A DNA stretch of 64,000 nucleotides, taken from Streptomyces sp. SAI-127 (lineage in GTDB: Bacteria; Actinomycetota; Actinomycetes; Streptomycetales; Streptomycetaceae). The DNA is taken from contig NZ_JARXYJ010000001.1 in NCBI RefSeq assembly GCF_029894425.1, positions 3,286,001 through 3,350,000 of the forward strand, written 5' to 3'. Below the pieces are notes generated by a model. It searched no databases, had not been told where the DNA came from, and saw only the letters and a program-made list of their open reading frames with translations. Numbering within the stretch: position 1 is the first letter of the stretch; each line of letters begins with the position of its first letter. Of this stretch, positions 44,576 through 53,467 are shown in pieces. The translations under genes and the position numbers were made by a program.

Positions 44576-45547
44576 TCAGCGGGTCCGCTCCGCGGTGATC
44601 TTCCTGCGCCGCCACAACGCCACCGGCACCACACCGACGAGGGCGATCCCCTGCGGCGCGAACGTCAGGGCGGCGGAGGCCGACGACCCGTTGTTGATGC
44701 CGGCCTGGTCGAAGGTGTCGGGCTTGGGCAGCGTGCCCCAGCGGTTGAGCGGCCAGGCCTTCACGACGGCGCGCCCGACGACATCGTCGACCGGGACCAT
44801 GCCGTGGTGCTTGTCCGACTGGTTGTAGCGGGAGTCACGGGAGTTCTGCCGGTGGTCGCCCATCACCCAGATGTAGCCCTTGGGGACCTTCACCGTGAAC
44901 TGGCCGCCCTGGTCGTCCTGGCTGCACGGGGTGTTGCCGGGGTAGACGTACGACGCCTCGCTCAGCGCCTTGCCGTTGACCTTCAGCGGGCCGGTGCCCT
45001 CGCAGGAGACCGTGTCACCACCCACGCCGACGACGCGCTTGATGAGGTCCTTCTCCTCGGCGGAGGGCATCAGGCCGATCCAGGACAGGAACGTCTGTAC
45101 GGCGTTCGGGTCCGCGGTCGGCTCGCCCGCCAGCCAGTTGTCGGGGTCGTGGAAGACGACCACCTCGCCGCGCTCGGGCTCGGAGCCGAACCACGGGGTG
45201 AGCTTGTCGACCAGGACGCGGTCGCCCTCCTGGAGGGTGTTCTGCATCGAGTCGGACGGGATCGAGAAGGCCTGCACCAGAAACGTCTTGATCAGCAGCG
45301 CCAGCACGAGCGCGATGCCGATCAGGATGGGCAGTTCCTTCCAGAAGGAGCGCTGCTTCTTGGCCTTGGGGGCGGAGTCGCCCGGCCCCCCTCCCTTGAC
45401 CTCCGTCGTCATGCCGTCCTCGGTCGCCCCGGAGTCATTCCCGGAGGTCACGGCGCTGTCCGCGGCCGGGTCGGCTGCTTCCACGGGGCGTCCGCGGTGC
45501 TCCTCGCCGTCGTGCCCGGATCGTGCGCCAACCGCCACATCCCCCAC
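44576..45547 (-). CDS. lepB: Type I signal peptidase (SipY-like, third of four)
   Basis: A 323-residue enzyme with a long acidic N-terminal region, one helix at about residues 72-90, SDSM with catalytic S100 and base K170 (DLIKRVVGVGGD). GDHRQNSRDSR is the conserved box D-E. In S. lividans SipY is the main signal peptidase and its loss impairs growth and secretion. The GTG follows a perfect AAGGAG five bases upstream. The preceding sipX-like frame extends 113 bp into this gene. Confidence 0.94.
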   Translation of the reverse strand: MGDVAVGARSGHDGEEHRGRPVEAADPAADSAVTSGNDSGATEDGMTTEVKGGGPGDSAPKAKKQRSFWKELPILIGIALVLALLIKTFLVQAFSIPSDSMQNTLQEGDRVLVDKLTPWFGSEPERGEVVVFHDPDNWLAGEPTADPNAVQTFLSWIGLMPSAEEKDLIKRVVGVGGDTVSCEGTGPLKVNGKALSEASYVYPGNTPCSQDDQGGQFTVKVPKGYIWVMGDHRQNSRDSRYNQSDKHHGMVPVDDVVGRAVVKAWPLNRWGTLPKPDTFDQAGINNGSSASAALTFAPQGIALVGVVPVALWRRRKITAERTR

Positions 45548-46529
45548 GCCAACTCCTTACTCTGTGCCGCCGCCTGCCCCAGATTCGGCGCAGGCCCACC
45601 ACTCCCATAACGAGCGGGAGTTCCGCAGGGCTCGGGAGTTGGATCGCTTCGTTCGGATCCTCGGGAGCAACCCTAAGCGACGCCTGGGAGCCTGAGGTCG
45701 TCCCTGGTGCCGAGTCGGCCACGGAAGAGTAAGTTTTCGGTTCGTTCAGTGTCGTCCAGTGCCCAAAGGGCCAGGCGATGACCATGGCCCGTCCGACCAC
45801 CGAGTCCAGGGAGACGGTGCCGCCGTAGTCGGTGTCCTGGTGCGAGCGGGAGTCCGCGGAGTTGGCGCGGTGGTCCCCCATCACCCACAGCCGCCCCTGC
45901 GGGACGGTGATGTCGAACTGCTGGGTGGACGGAGCGTTTCCGGGATACAGGTAGTCGGTCTCGCTCAGGGGGACGCCGTTGACGGTGACCCGCCCCTGGG
46001 TGTCGCAGCACTTGACGCGGTCGCCACCGACCCCGACGACCCGCTTGATGAGGTCCTTCTCGTTGTCGGACGGCAGCAGGCCGATGAAGGTCAGGCCCTC
46101 CTTGACCTGCTTGACGACGATGGGGTCGTCCTTCTTCGTCGTGGTCTGCTCGTCCTGGAGCCAGCCGCCGGGGTCCTTGAACACGACGACGTCCCCGCGC
46201 TGCGGCTCGGAGCCGAACCACGGGGTGAACTTGTCGACCAGGACCCGGTCGCCGATCCGGATCGTCTGTTCCATCGAGCCGGACGGAATCACGAACGCCT
46301 GGACGAGGAAGGTCTTCAGGACCAGGGCTATGAGGACGGCCACGCCGACCAGGAGGGGTATCTCCTTGACCGCGCCGCGCCTCCTGCGCCGCTTGACCTT
46401 GCGCTGGAGCTTGCGCCGCTCCGCGCGCGAACGGCCGCCCGTGGAGCCGGCGGAACGCCGGACGCCGGTGGGCAGCAGATTGTCGGCGGCGGAACTCGAC
46501 ACACCGCGTGGTTTGCCGCGGTTACCCAT
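45435..46529 (-). CDS. lepB: Type I signal peptidase (SipX-like, second of four) with extended C-terminus
   Basis: A 364-residue enzyme. A basic N-terminal segment (KRRRRR) precedes a helix at about residues 56-74, then IPSGSM with S85 and base K162. The C-terminus runs past the usual second helix (LVMGVVGLRRIWG) into an Arg/Gly-rich tail of about 40 residues that overlaps the next gene by 113 bp, so a normal stop may have been lost. The start ATG overlaps sipW by 8 bp. Confidence 0.9.
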   Translation of the reverse strand: MGNRGKPRGVSSSAADNLLPTGVRRSAGSTGGRSRAERRKLQRKVKRRRRRGAVKEIPLLVGVAVLIALVLKTFLVQAFVIPSGSMEQTIRIGDRVLVDKFTPWFGSEPQRGDVVVFKDPGGWLQDEQTTTKKDDPIVVKQVKEGLTFIGLLPSDNEKDLIKRVVGVGGDRVKCCDTQGRVTVNGVPLSETDYLYPGNAPSTQQFDITVPQGRLWVMGDHRANSADSRSHQDTDYGGTVSLDSVVGRAMVIAWPFGHWTTLNEPKTYSSVADSAPGTTSGSQASLRVAPEDPNEAIQLPSPAELPLVMGVVGLRRIWGRRRHRVRSWRGGCGGWRTIRARRRGAPRTPRGSSRPGRGQRRDLRE

Positions 46530-47217
46530 GCGCGCCCTCCGCTGCGGGCACGCGCGCGTAGGCGGCGGAACGGTGCAGACGGGTGGCGTGGCCGGCGGGC
46601 CAGATGATCCAGTCGGCCCGTCCGAGAACATCCTCGACGGGGATCATGCCGCCGCCCGGTGAGCCGAGATGGTCCCGGGAGTCGCTGGAGACGCTGCGAT
46701 GGTCACCGAGGACGAACAGCGCGCCGTCGGGCACCTCGACCTCGAAGGACACCGAGGACGGGCTGTCGCCCGGGTACAGGAAGCCCGACTCGTCGACCGA
46801 CCGGCCGTTCACCTCGATCCTCCCCACCTTGTCGCAGCAGACCACGTGGTCTCCCCCCACACCCACAACGCGCTTGATGTAGTCCCCGTCCCCGAAATAC
46901 CCGGTTCCGTCGAACACGACCACATCTCCCCGCCGCGGCTCGGCACCGAAACGGTACGCCAACCTATTTACGAGAACGCGGTCCCCGATCCTCAATCCGT
47001 TTTCCATGGATCCGCTGGGAATCTGGAATGGTCTGACCACGAACGTACTGATCAGCAGAAGAAAGACCAGGCAGAGCAGCAGGGCCAGGGAGATCCGGCC
47101 CCCCGGCAGTCCCTCGGTGATCCTCGACACCAACGCGAAACGCGACCGTCCCTCCGCGGCCCCTGGTTCGGGGCGGGAGGAGCGGTCGCGCTCCGTCGGC
47201 TGTGCTTCGGTGTCCAT
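46522..47217 (-). CDS. lepB: Type I signal peptidase (SipW-like, first of four)
   Basis: A 231-residue enzyme with one N-terminal helix (about residues 42-62), IPSGSM with S70 and base K115 in YIKRVVGVGGD. GDHRSVSSDSR is the downstream conserved box. Unlike the others it lacks a C-terminal membrane anchor. It is first of four overlapping signal peptidase genes, 45 bp after rplS, which fits joint expression with ribosomal genes. Confidence 0.93.
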   Translation of the reverse strand: MDTEAQPTERDRSSRPEPGAAEGRSRFALVSRITEGLPGGRISLALLLCLVFLLLISTFVVRPFQIPSGSMENGLRIGDRVLVNRLAYRFGAEPRRGDVVVFDGTGYFGDGDYIKRVVGVGGDHVVCCDKVGRIEVNGRSVDESGFLYPGDSPSSVSFEVEVPDGALFVLGDHRSVSSDSRDHLGSPGGGMIPVEDVLGRADWIIWPAGHATRLHRSAAYARVPAAEGAHG

Positions 47218-47262
47218 CGGAGCCAGATGCTATCCGGCCCCGCTGTGACCTCCGAAAAGCGC

Positions 47263-47613
47263 TCAGTTGTCGCGCTTCTCCTTGATCTTCGCGGCCTTGC
47301 CGCGGAGCTCGCGCAGGTAGTACAGCTTCGCGCGACGCACGTCACCGCGGGTGACCAGCTCGATCTTCTCGACGATCGGGGTGTGCACCGGGAAGGTGCG
47401 CTCGACGCCGACGGAGAACGAGACCTTGCGGACCGTGAAGGTCTCGCGGACACCGGCGCCCTGGCGACGGATCACCACGCCCTTGAACTGCTGCACACGG
47501 GAGCGGTTGCCCTCGATGACGCGGACGTGGACGTTGACGGTGTCACCCGGGCGGAAGGCCGGGATGTCGGTGCGCAGCGACGCGGAGTCGACGGAGTCGA
47601 GCAGTTGAGACAT
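47263..47613 (-). CDS. rplS: 50S ribosomal protein L19
   Basis: A 116-residue protein of normal length with the L19 signature [12 protein letters not shown] and [20 protein letters not shown] near the end. It lies at the 30S-50S interface. The ATG in MSQLLDSV has only a weak ribosome site. It follows trmD after about 130 bp, the order rpsP-khpA-rimM-trmD-rplS being conserved. Confidence 0.97.
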   Translation of the reverse strand: MSQLLDSVDSASLRTDIPAFRPGDTVNVHVRVIEGNRSRVQQFKGVVIRRQGAGVRETFTVRKVSFSVGVERTFPVHTPIVEKIELVTRGDVRRAKLYYLRELRGKAAKIKEKRDN

Positions 47614-47746
47614 TTCGTCTGCTTTCTTCGCCCATGCCACAGGTCATCGGCGGTAGTTAGTGTTTCGTGAGGAGGCTGTCCGTGCCGGGGCGGGCGTCGT
47701 GTCCCCCTGTGGCAGGGGCGCACGCCGGACGACGCACAACAGCGGC

Positions 47747-48580
47747 CTATTCTTCCACGGCTTCCGGCCTGCGCCAAAATCGGCCGTACGGCTCCCCCGC
47801 CGGGTCCGGCGCCCAGCCCAGGATGGAGAGCATCTCGCGGTCCTTCTTGTTGAAGGCCCCGGGGTCACAGCGCTCGATGAGGTCGGGCCGGTTGGCCGCC
47901 GTACGCCGGAGTGCCTCGTCGCGGCGCCAGCGGGCGATCTTGCCGTGGTGCCCGCTGAGCAGCACGTCCGGGATGCCGCGGCCGCGCCACTCGGGCGGCT
48001 TGGTGTAGACGGGTCCTTCGAGCAGGTTCGCCATGGCTCCGGGCGCGAAGGAGTCGTCCCGGTGCGACTCGGCGTTGCCCAGTACACCGGGCAGCAGCCG
48101 GGCCACGGCCTCGGTGATCACCAGTACGGCGGCTTCGCCCCCGGCGAGGACGTAGTCGCCGATGGACACCTCGTGGACGGGCATCCGGGTGGCGTACTCG
48201 TCGATCACCCGGCGGTCGATGCCCTCGTAGCGCGCCGGAGTGAAGATCAGCCAGGGACGCTCGGAGAGCTCCACGGCGAGTTCCTGGGTGAAGGGGCGGC
48301 CGCTCGGGGTGGGGACGATGAGCGCGGGCGCCCGGGAGCCCGTCTCGTAGCCGTCCGCGAGCACGCAGTCCAGCGCGTCCCCCCAGGGGTCGGTCTTCAT
48401 GACCATGCCCGGGCCGCCGCCGTACGGGGTGTCGTCGACGGTGTTGTGCCGGTCGTAGGTCCACTCGCGCAGATCGTGGACGTGCACGTCCAGCTGCCCA
48501 CGCGCGCGTGCCTTGCCGACCAGCGAGACGTTCAGGGGTTCGAGGTACTCGGGGAAGATCGTGACGACGTCGAGCCGCAT
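47747..48580 (-). CDS. trmD: tRNA (guanine-37-N1) methyltransferase
   Basis: A 277-residue SPOUT-fold enzyme. [16 protein letters not shown] opens it, and the knot region carries ICARYEGID-type sequence as FTPARYEGIDRRVIDEY and GDYVLAGGE. TrmD methylates G37 of tRNAs and prevents +1 frameshifting. Its start shares one base with the stop of rimM (TGATG). Confidence 0.96.
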   Translation of the reverse strand: MRLDVVTIFPEYLEPLNVSLVGKARARGQLDVHVHDLREWTYDRHNTVDDTPYGGGPGMVMKTDPWGDALDCVLADGYETGSRAPALIVPTPSGRPFTQELAVELSERPWLIFTPARYEGIDRRVIDEYATRMPVHEVSIGDYVLAGGEAAVLVITEAVARLLPGVLGNAESHRDDSFAPGAMANLLEGPVYTKPPEWRGRGIPDVLLSGHHGKIARWRRDEALRRTAANRPDLIERCDPGAFNKKDREMLSILGWAPDPAGEPYGRFWRRPEAVEE

Positions 48581-49131
48581 CAGGACTCGTCCTCGGAGTC
48601 ACGGGAGGACGCGATCTCGGCGCGGTCGTCGATCAGGCCGGGCGGTGGTGTGATGACCGCCTTCTGCTCCGCCAGGTCGATCTCGGCGACGATCTCCTCG
48701 ACGAACGGGATCATCACCTCGCTGCCGTCGGGCCGCTCGACGATGAAGAGGTCCTGGGAGGGCAGGTGCGAGATCTCGGTGATCCGGCCGACCTCGACGC
48801 CGTCCGCGGTGACCACGTCGAGGTCCATCAGCTGGTGGTCGTAGTACTCGTCCTCCTCCTCCGGCAGCTCCTCCGGGTCGACCTCGGCGATCAGGAGGGT
48901 GTTGCGGAGGGCCTCGGCGGCGGTGCGGTCCTTCACGCCCTCGAAGCGCAGGAGGAGACGGCCGCTGTGGACGCGGCCGGTCTCGATGGTGAGCGGCCCC
49001 GTGGAGGGCGGATCGGTGGCCAGGACGGCGCCGGGGGCGAGCCTGAGTTCGGGCTCGTCGGTTCGTACCTCGACGGTGACGTCGCCCTTGATGCCGTGGG
49101 CGCGGCCGATCCGTGCGACTACCAGCTGCAC
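48580..49131 (-). CDS. rimM: Ribosome maturation factor RimM
   Basis: A 183-residue 16S rRNA processing factor. The N-terminal RimM barrel ([19 protein letters not shown]) and the C-terminal PRC-barrel ([20 protein letters not shown]) are clear. It helps assemble the 30S head with S19. A GTG start is used. The C-terminus has a short Ser/Asp/Glu tail. Confidence 0.95.
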   Translation of the reverse strand: MQLVVARIGRAHGIKGDVTVEVRTDEPELRLAPGAVLATDPPSTGPLTIETGRVHSGRLLLRFEGVKDRTAAEALRNTLLIAEVDPEELPEEEDEYYDHQLMDLDVVTADGVEVGRITEISHLPSQDLFIVERPDGSEVMIPFVEEIVAEIDLAEQKAVITPPPGLIDDRAEIASSRDSEDES

Positions 49132-49159
49132 TGTGCTTGCTCTCCTGTCATACGACTAC

Positions 49160-49193
49160 GGGCCGGGGACGGCCCGATGGCCCTCCCCGGCCC
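49160..49193 (-). terminator. Hairpin between khpA and rimM
   Basis: GGGCCGGGGA and TCCCCGGCCC form a perfect 10-bp stem with a 14-nt loop in the 83-bp spacer. Its position inside an otherwise tight operon suggests partial termination. Confidence 0.6.
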
Positions 49194-49214
49194 GAGCCGG
49201 TGCTGCGTTTGACG

Positions 49215-49454
49215 TCAGCGGACGTGGTCGACGTCGACGAGGTCGACGCGGACACCGCGGCCGCCGATGGCACCCACGACGGTGCGCAGGGCACGCGCGG
49301 TGCGGCCGTTGCGGCCGATCACCTTGCCGAGGTCGTCGGGGTGGACCCGGACCTCGAGAACGCGCCCGCGGCGCAGGTTGCGAGAGGCGACCTGCACATC
49401 GTCAGGGTTGTCGACGATGCCCTTCACGAGGTGCTCGAGAGCCTCCTCGAGCAT
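49215..49454 (-). CDS. khpA: KH-domain RNA-binding protein KhpA
   Basis: A 79-residue single KH domain with the GxxG loop as GRNG in GKVIGRNGRTARALR. KhpA works with KhpB in RNA control of cell envelope genes in Firmicutes; in actinomycetes its role is less known. It is two bases from the rpsP stop and certainly cotranslated. Confidence 0.93.
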   Translation of the reverse strand: MLEEALEHLVKGIVDNPDDVQVASRNLRRGRVLEVRVHPDDLGKVIGRNGRTARALRTVVGAIGGRGVRVDLVDVDHVR

Positions 49455-49456
49455 GC

Positions 49457-49876
49457 TCAGGCCTCGGTCGACCCGGACTCGGCCGAGGCCTCGTCCTTCT
49501 TCTCGGTCTTCTTCTTCTGGGTGATGGCCTCACCCTTGCCCTCGTCGTCGCCACCAAGGGCCTCGAACAGGGGACGCGCGGCCTTCTCGGCCGGCTGGAG
49601 CAGCGGAGCCGGGGCGGGCTCGCCCTTGAACTTCTGCCAGTCGCCGGTCTTCTTCAGGATGGCGAGAACGGGCTCGGTCGGCTGGGCGCCGACACCGAGC
49701 CAGTACGCCACACGGTCGGCGTCGACCTCGATGCGCGAGGGGTTCTGCACCGGGTGGTACAGGCCGATCTCCTCGATCGCACGGCCATCACGGCGAGTGC
49801 GGGAGTCGGCGACGACGATGCGGTAGTGAGGCGAACGGATCTTGCCCAGACGCTTCAGCTTGATCTTGACTGCCAC
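49457..49876 (-). CDS. rpsP: 30S ribosomal protein S16
   Basis: A 139-residue protein. The first 80 match S16 ([29 protein letters not shown]). It adds a 55-residue Ala/Glu/Lys tail containing [10 protein letters not shown], common in Streptomyces. A GTG start is used. It heads the khpA-rimM-trmD-rplS series. Confidence 0.96.
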   Translation of the reverse strand: MAVKIKLKRLGKIRSPHYRIVVADSRTRRDGRAIEEIGLYHPVQNPSRIEVDADRVAYWLGVGAQPTEPVLAILKKTGDWQKFKGEPAPAPLLQPAEKAARPLFEALGGDDEGKGEAITQKKKTEKKDEASAESGSTEA

Positions 49877-50061
49877 GGGAGTGGGTTCTCCTGGATTTGA
49901 CGTGGTTGGGCACGGCGAGACTGCCGCGTGGGGTTGCGGTACCCGAGTGCCCGATGGACGCGTCAGCCGGAGGCGAGAGGGTTCCTGTGCGGCTGTCGAG
50001 TACAGCTAGCCATTGTGCCACACCCCGCGGCTCACGTCGGACCGAGGCCGCGCACGTGCAC

Positions 50062-50098
50062 GCCCGAGGGGCACCCGGCGTTCCAGGTGCCCTCGGGC
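50062..50098 (-). terminator. Second hairpin downstream of the SprT-like gene
   Basis: GCCCGAGGG-CACC pairs with GGTGCCCTCGGGC, a 13-bp stem with one bulged G and a ten-base loop. Confidence 0.65.
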
Positions 50099-50100
50099 AG

Positions 50101-50127
50101 ACCGCGGCTGCCACGAGCAGCCGCGGT
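50101..50127 (-). terminator. Terminator directly after the SprT-like gene
   Basis: ACCGCGGCTG and CAGCCGCGGT form a perfect 10-bp stem with a seven-base loop, one base past the stop codon, backed up by a second hairpin. Confidence 0.75.
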
Positions 50128-50128
50128 C

Positions 50129-50731
50129 TCAGCTCGCTGCCGCGCCCACGATCTCGGGGATGCGGAACGGCTTGCCGCACCCCCCGCAGACGATCGGCGC
50201 CTGGGCCAGGACGGAGGGGACGACCCTCACATTGCGGCCGCAGTCGCAGACCGCTTTGACCCGGACCCCGCCTCCGGAGGAGCCGTGACGGGCCGCCGGT
50301 CCCCGGAAGGAGCGGGCGGTGTCGGCGGAGGTCGCCGCCGTGTGGGCCTTGAGGGCGCGCTGGAGCTGATCGATGGTCGGGCGATACCGACGCTTTGCCT
50401 CGGGGGTGAGCGTGACCAGTGAGAAGCCGCTGCTCGGGTGCGGCTCCTCGGGGTGGTCCAGGCCCATCTCCTCGGCGATCGCGAGGAATCTGCGGTTGTG
50501 GTAGCGGCCGGCGCGGGAGGTGTCGCGGATGCCTCGCGCGGCGGCGATGCCGTGGACTGCCTCGTGAAGCAGTCGCTCGAAGGAGAGCTCGTGACCGCAC
50601 GCGGACGACGACTCCCCGATCAGGGACTCTGGCGCGGCAAGGTCAGGCAGTTCGGGGTGGTACCGCTGAATGTCGGCCCACGCCTCTGCCAGCTCTGCGG
50701 CGAGAACAGGTGGTGTCTGTGTCGTGCTCAC
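50129..50731 (-). CDS. SprT-like zinc-peptidase-fold protein
   Basis: A 200-residue protein. The metallopeptidase motif H56EAVH60 with a later H78 in GRYHNRRF gives three possible zinc ligands. A C-terminal zinc ribbon (CDCG, then CGGCGKPF) follows a Ser/Ala linker. SprT/Spartan relatives act on DNA-bound proteins; bacterial forms are barely studied. The GTG start gives VSTTQTP. It precedes two tandem terminators and lies 261 bp downstream of proS. Confidence 0.82.
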   Translation of the reverse strand: MSTTQTPPVLAAELAEAWADIQRYHPELPDLAAPESLIGESSSACGHELSFERLLHEAVHGIAAARGIRDTSRAGRYHNRRFLAIAEEMGLDHPEEPHPSSGFSLVTLTPEAKRRYRPTIDQLQRALKAHTAATSADTARSFRGPAARHGSSGGGVRVKAVCDCGRNVRVVPSVLAQAPIVCGGCGKPFRIPEIVGAAAS

Positions 50732-50898
50732 GTAATGACAACGAGCCGGAGTGCCCCTGTGTTCCTATTCCGGGGCATCCCAAATATTTTGCACGTACCC
50801 GTCAGTTGCCGCTGATGCGTGGAGACGAGGGCGGGTGCGCTGATCTGCGGAGAAGCCTCGCAGCTCATACCAAGCTGGTGCGTAGTGTGAGGTACGCC

Positions 50899-50927
50899 CC
50901 GGCGCGTAGATCGTGTCCACGCGCCGG
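50899..50927 (-). terminator. Terminator hairpin downstream of proS
   Basis: CCGGCGCGT (50899-50907) pairs with ACGCGCCGG (50919-50927) over 9 bp with an 11-nt loop, about 65 bp beyond the proS stop. Confidence 0.65.
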
Positions 50928-50992
50928 TGCGGTTGTGATCCGCAGATGCGCAAGAGGCGTTTCGGCCGCTCTCGCACCGGAAGGGCTCTGCC

Positions 50993-52408
50993 TCAGTAAG
51001 CGCGCGCGACGACCGCGACGTTACCGGGCGCGTCGTCGGCACTCGGCACCGACCCGTCCTCCGCGACCAGACACCGTACGGTCACCCCGTGCTCGGCCAG
51101 CCTGGCCTCGCCGTCTTCGCCGAGGGTGGCCCACGGGATCCGCGCCCAGCCGCCGGCGACAGCGGCCTCGACGGCTTCGTCGAACGTCGACACCTCGGTC
51201 GTACGGGACTCGCGGCGCTCGCGGGACTGGGCCAGCAGCAGCGCCTGGTCCTCCTCGAGGACGGCCGGGAGCAGTCGTACGAGATCCTCGACGGCGATCG
51301 CTTCCTTGCCTCCCGGAATCCGCCGGGCCACCATCGCGGTGCCGTTCTCCAGGTCACGGGGCCCGATCTCGACGCGGACCGGTACGCCCTTGAGCTCCCA
51401 GTCGACCGCGCGGCGGCCGAAGGGGGTGTCGGTGCGGTCGTCGACGTGGACGCGGATGCCCGCCGCCTTCAACCGGGCGCCGATCTCGCGGACCTTGGCC
51501 AGAACCGGCTCGTCGCCCTTGATCGCGAGGACGACGACCTGGGTCTGCGCGAGCCGCGGCGGGACGCGGAGGCCGTTGTCGTCGCCGTGCATCATCACCA
51601 GGGCGCCGATCATGCGGGTGGTCGAGCCCCAGGAGGTCTGCCAGACGAGTTCCTGTGTGCCGTCCTTGGACAGGTACGAGGTGTTGAAGGCCTTGGCGAA
51701 GTTCTGGCCCAACTCGTGGCTGGTGGCCATCTGGAGGGCCTTGCCGTCGCCCATCATGCCTTCGAGCGTGAGGGTGTTGACGGCGCCGGCGAAGCGCTCC
51801 TTGACCGTCTTGCGGCCGGGGACGACGTCCATGGCGAGGACATTGGTCATGAAGTCCTCGTAGACCTGCCGGTGGATGTGCGAGGCGAAGGCACGCGCGT
51901 CCTCCTCGGTCGCGTGCGCGGTGTGGCCCTCCTGCCACAGGAACTCCGTCGTCCGCAGGAAGAGCCGGGGACGAAGTTCCCAACGCACCACGTTCGCCCA
52001 CTGGTTGATCAGCAGCGGCAGGTCGCGGTAGCTCTGCACCCACTTCGAGAAGTAGTCGTTGATGATCATCTCGGAGGTGGGGCGGACGACCGCGGGCTCC
52101 TCGAGTTCCTTGCCGCCGCCGTGGGTGACCACCGCGAGCTCGGGCGCGAACCCCTCGACATGGTCGGCCTCCCGGGTGAGGTACGACTGCGGGATCAGCA
52201 GCGGGAAGTACGCGTTCTGGGTTCCCGTCTCCTTGATGCGGGCGTCCATCTCGGCCTGCATCCGCTCCCACAGTCCGTACCCGTACGGTCGGATGACCAT
52301 GGTGCCGCGCACCGGACCGTTGTCGGCCAGTTCGGCCTTGGTGATCAGATCCTGGTACCAGCGCGGGAAGTCGTCCGCCCGGGGTGTGAGAACAGGTGCC
52401 TTTGCCAT
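50993..52408 (-). CDS. proS: Proline-tRNA ligase, short (type 3) form
   Basis: A 471-residue class II synthetase. Motif 2 region is RPTSEMIINDYFSKWV then NVVRWE, and TGTQNAYFPLLIP starts the active site. It lacks the large INS editing insertion of E. coli ProRS and ends in a zinc-binding-like C-terminal extension, as in archaeal/eukaryal-type enzymes. Such forms are usual in Streptomyces. The ATG gives MAKAPVLTP. Divergent from a methyltransferase gene. Confidence 0.94.
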   Translation of the reverse strand: MAKAPVLTPRADDFPRWYQDLITKAELADNGPVRGTMVIRPYGYGLWERMQAEMDARIKETGTQNAYFPLLIPQSYLTREADHVEGFAPELAVVTHGGGKELEEPAVVRPTSEMIINDYFSKWVQSYRDLPLLINQWANVVRWELRPRLFLRTTEFLWQEGHTAHATEEDARAFASHIHRQVYEDFMTNVLAMDVVPGRKTVKERFAGAVNTLTLEGMMGDGKALQMATSHELGQNFAKAFNTSYLSKDGTQELVWQTSWGSTTRMIGALVMMHGDDNGLRVPPRLAQTQVVVLAIKGDEPVLAKVREIGARLKAAGIRVHVDDRTDTPFGRRAVDWELKGVPVRVEIGPRDLENGTAMVARRIPGGKEAIAVEDLVRLLPAVLEEDQALLLAQSRERRESRTTEVSTFDEAVEAAVAGGWARIPWATLGEDGEARLAEHGVTVRCLVAEDGSVPSADDAPGNVAVVARAY

Positions 52409-52609
52409 GGCGCGATGTTACGGGCGCACATTGCCGGGATGTGAATTCTTTTCACCGGCACATGCCAACCCGCAAGCAGGGCCCTTCTGCCTCTGGACGA
52501 GCGGTCGAGTGCGGAGTTACCTGGCATACGGGGGAAGTGCGAGCGCACGTCACGGGGGCTACGGAATCGGGCACAGAGGGCAACTCTCGGCGGATTGGGG
52601 CGCTTATCC

Positions 52610-53467
52610 ATGACACCTACGCTCGTGCGGCAGCACCTGTCTCATACGGGAGAGCGATCCCGTGCGGACCTCGGTGCACGCGCGCGTGACTGGTCCGAAA
52701 TCCAGGAGCGGATGCTGGTTCCGCTGTACGAGGCCGTCTACGAGCGACTGGAAGTGGGCCCCGCGACGCGGGTGTTGGGTCTCGGCTGCGGCAGCGGGCT
52801 GGCCCTGCTGATGGCGGCCTCCAGAGGCGCGGCGGTCGCCGGTGTCGAGCCCTCCTGCCCGGAACGGCTGGCGCTCGCGCGGCAGCGGCTGCTGGCGGAG
52901 ACGTGGGGCACGCGCGCGCGTGCCGGCACCCGGCTCGTCGAGGGAGCCCCCGGGGACACCGCCGACGCCGGCACTCCCCCGTACACCCTCGTGACCGCCT
53001 TCGAGCCGATCGGGTGTCTCGCGGGCGACTCGGAGGGGCTCGGTGAACTTCTCGCCTCGGCGACACCGCTCGCCGAGCGGGGAGCGCCCGTGGCGCTCGC
53101 CGGCTGGGGTCCGCCGGAGCGGTGCGCCACGTCGTCCGTGCTGCGCGTGGCCACCAAGCTGGCGGATCCGCTGCGCAGCACGGGCAGTTGGCGCCCGGCC
53201 CTGCGCGACGACCTGGAGGAGGTCGCCCAGCGGGCGGGCCTGAGGCCCGACGGCTCGGGGCGGGTGGCCTGCCCCTTCGGGTACGCCGACCTCGACAGCG
53301 CGCTCAGGGGACTGCTGTCGACCGGCATCTTCGACGCGGCCATCGAGGCGACCGACCAGGCGCAGGTGGACAAGGAGGTGACGGAAGCCCTGCATCCGTA
53401 TCAGCGCCGGGACGGCACGGTGTGGATGCCGAACGTCTTCCGGTACCTGATCGCGAGGGTTCCCTAG
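52610..53467 (+). CDS. Class I SAM-dependent methyltransferase-like protein
   Basis: A 285-residue protein. Motif I reads VLGLGCGSGLALLM, and the acidic residue of motif II follows as VAGVEPS. The substrate-binding parts are divergent, with [15 protein letters not shown] at the end. No known substrate can be named. The preferred ATG lies 15 bp inside a longer frame that would need TTG. Its last 4 bp overlap the convergent ftsH gene. Divergent from proS. Confidence 0.82.
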   Translation: MTPTLVRQHLSHTGERSRADLGARARDWSEIQERMLVPLYEAVYERLEVGPATRVLGLGCGSGLALLMAASRGAAVAGVEPSCPERLALARQRLLAETWGTRARAGTRLVEGAPGDTADAGTPPYTLVTAFEPIGCLAGDSEGLGELLASATPLAERGAPVALAGWGPPERCATSSVLRVATKLADPLRSTGSWRPALRDDLEEVAQRAGLRPDGSGRVACPFGYADLDSALRGLLSTGIFDAAIEATDQAQVDKEVTEALHPYQRRDGTVWMPNVFRYLIARVP

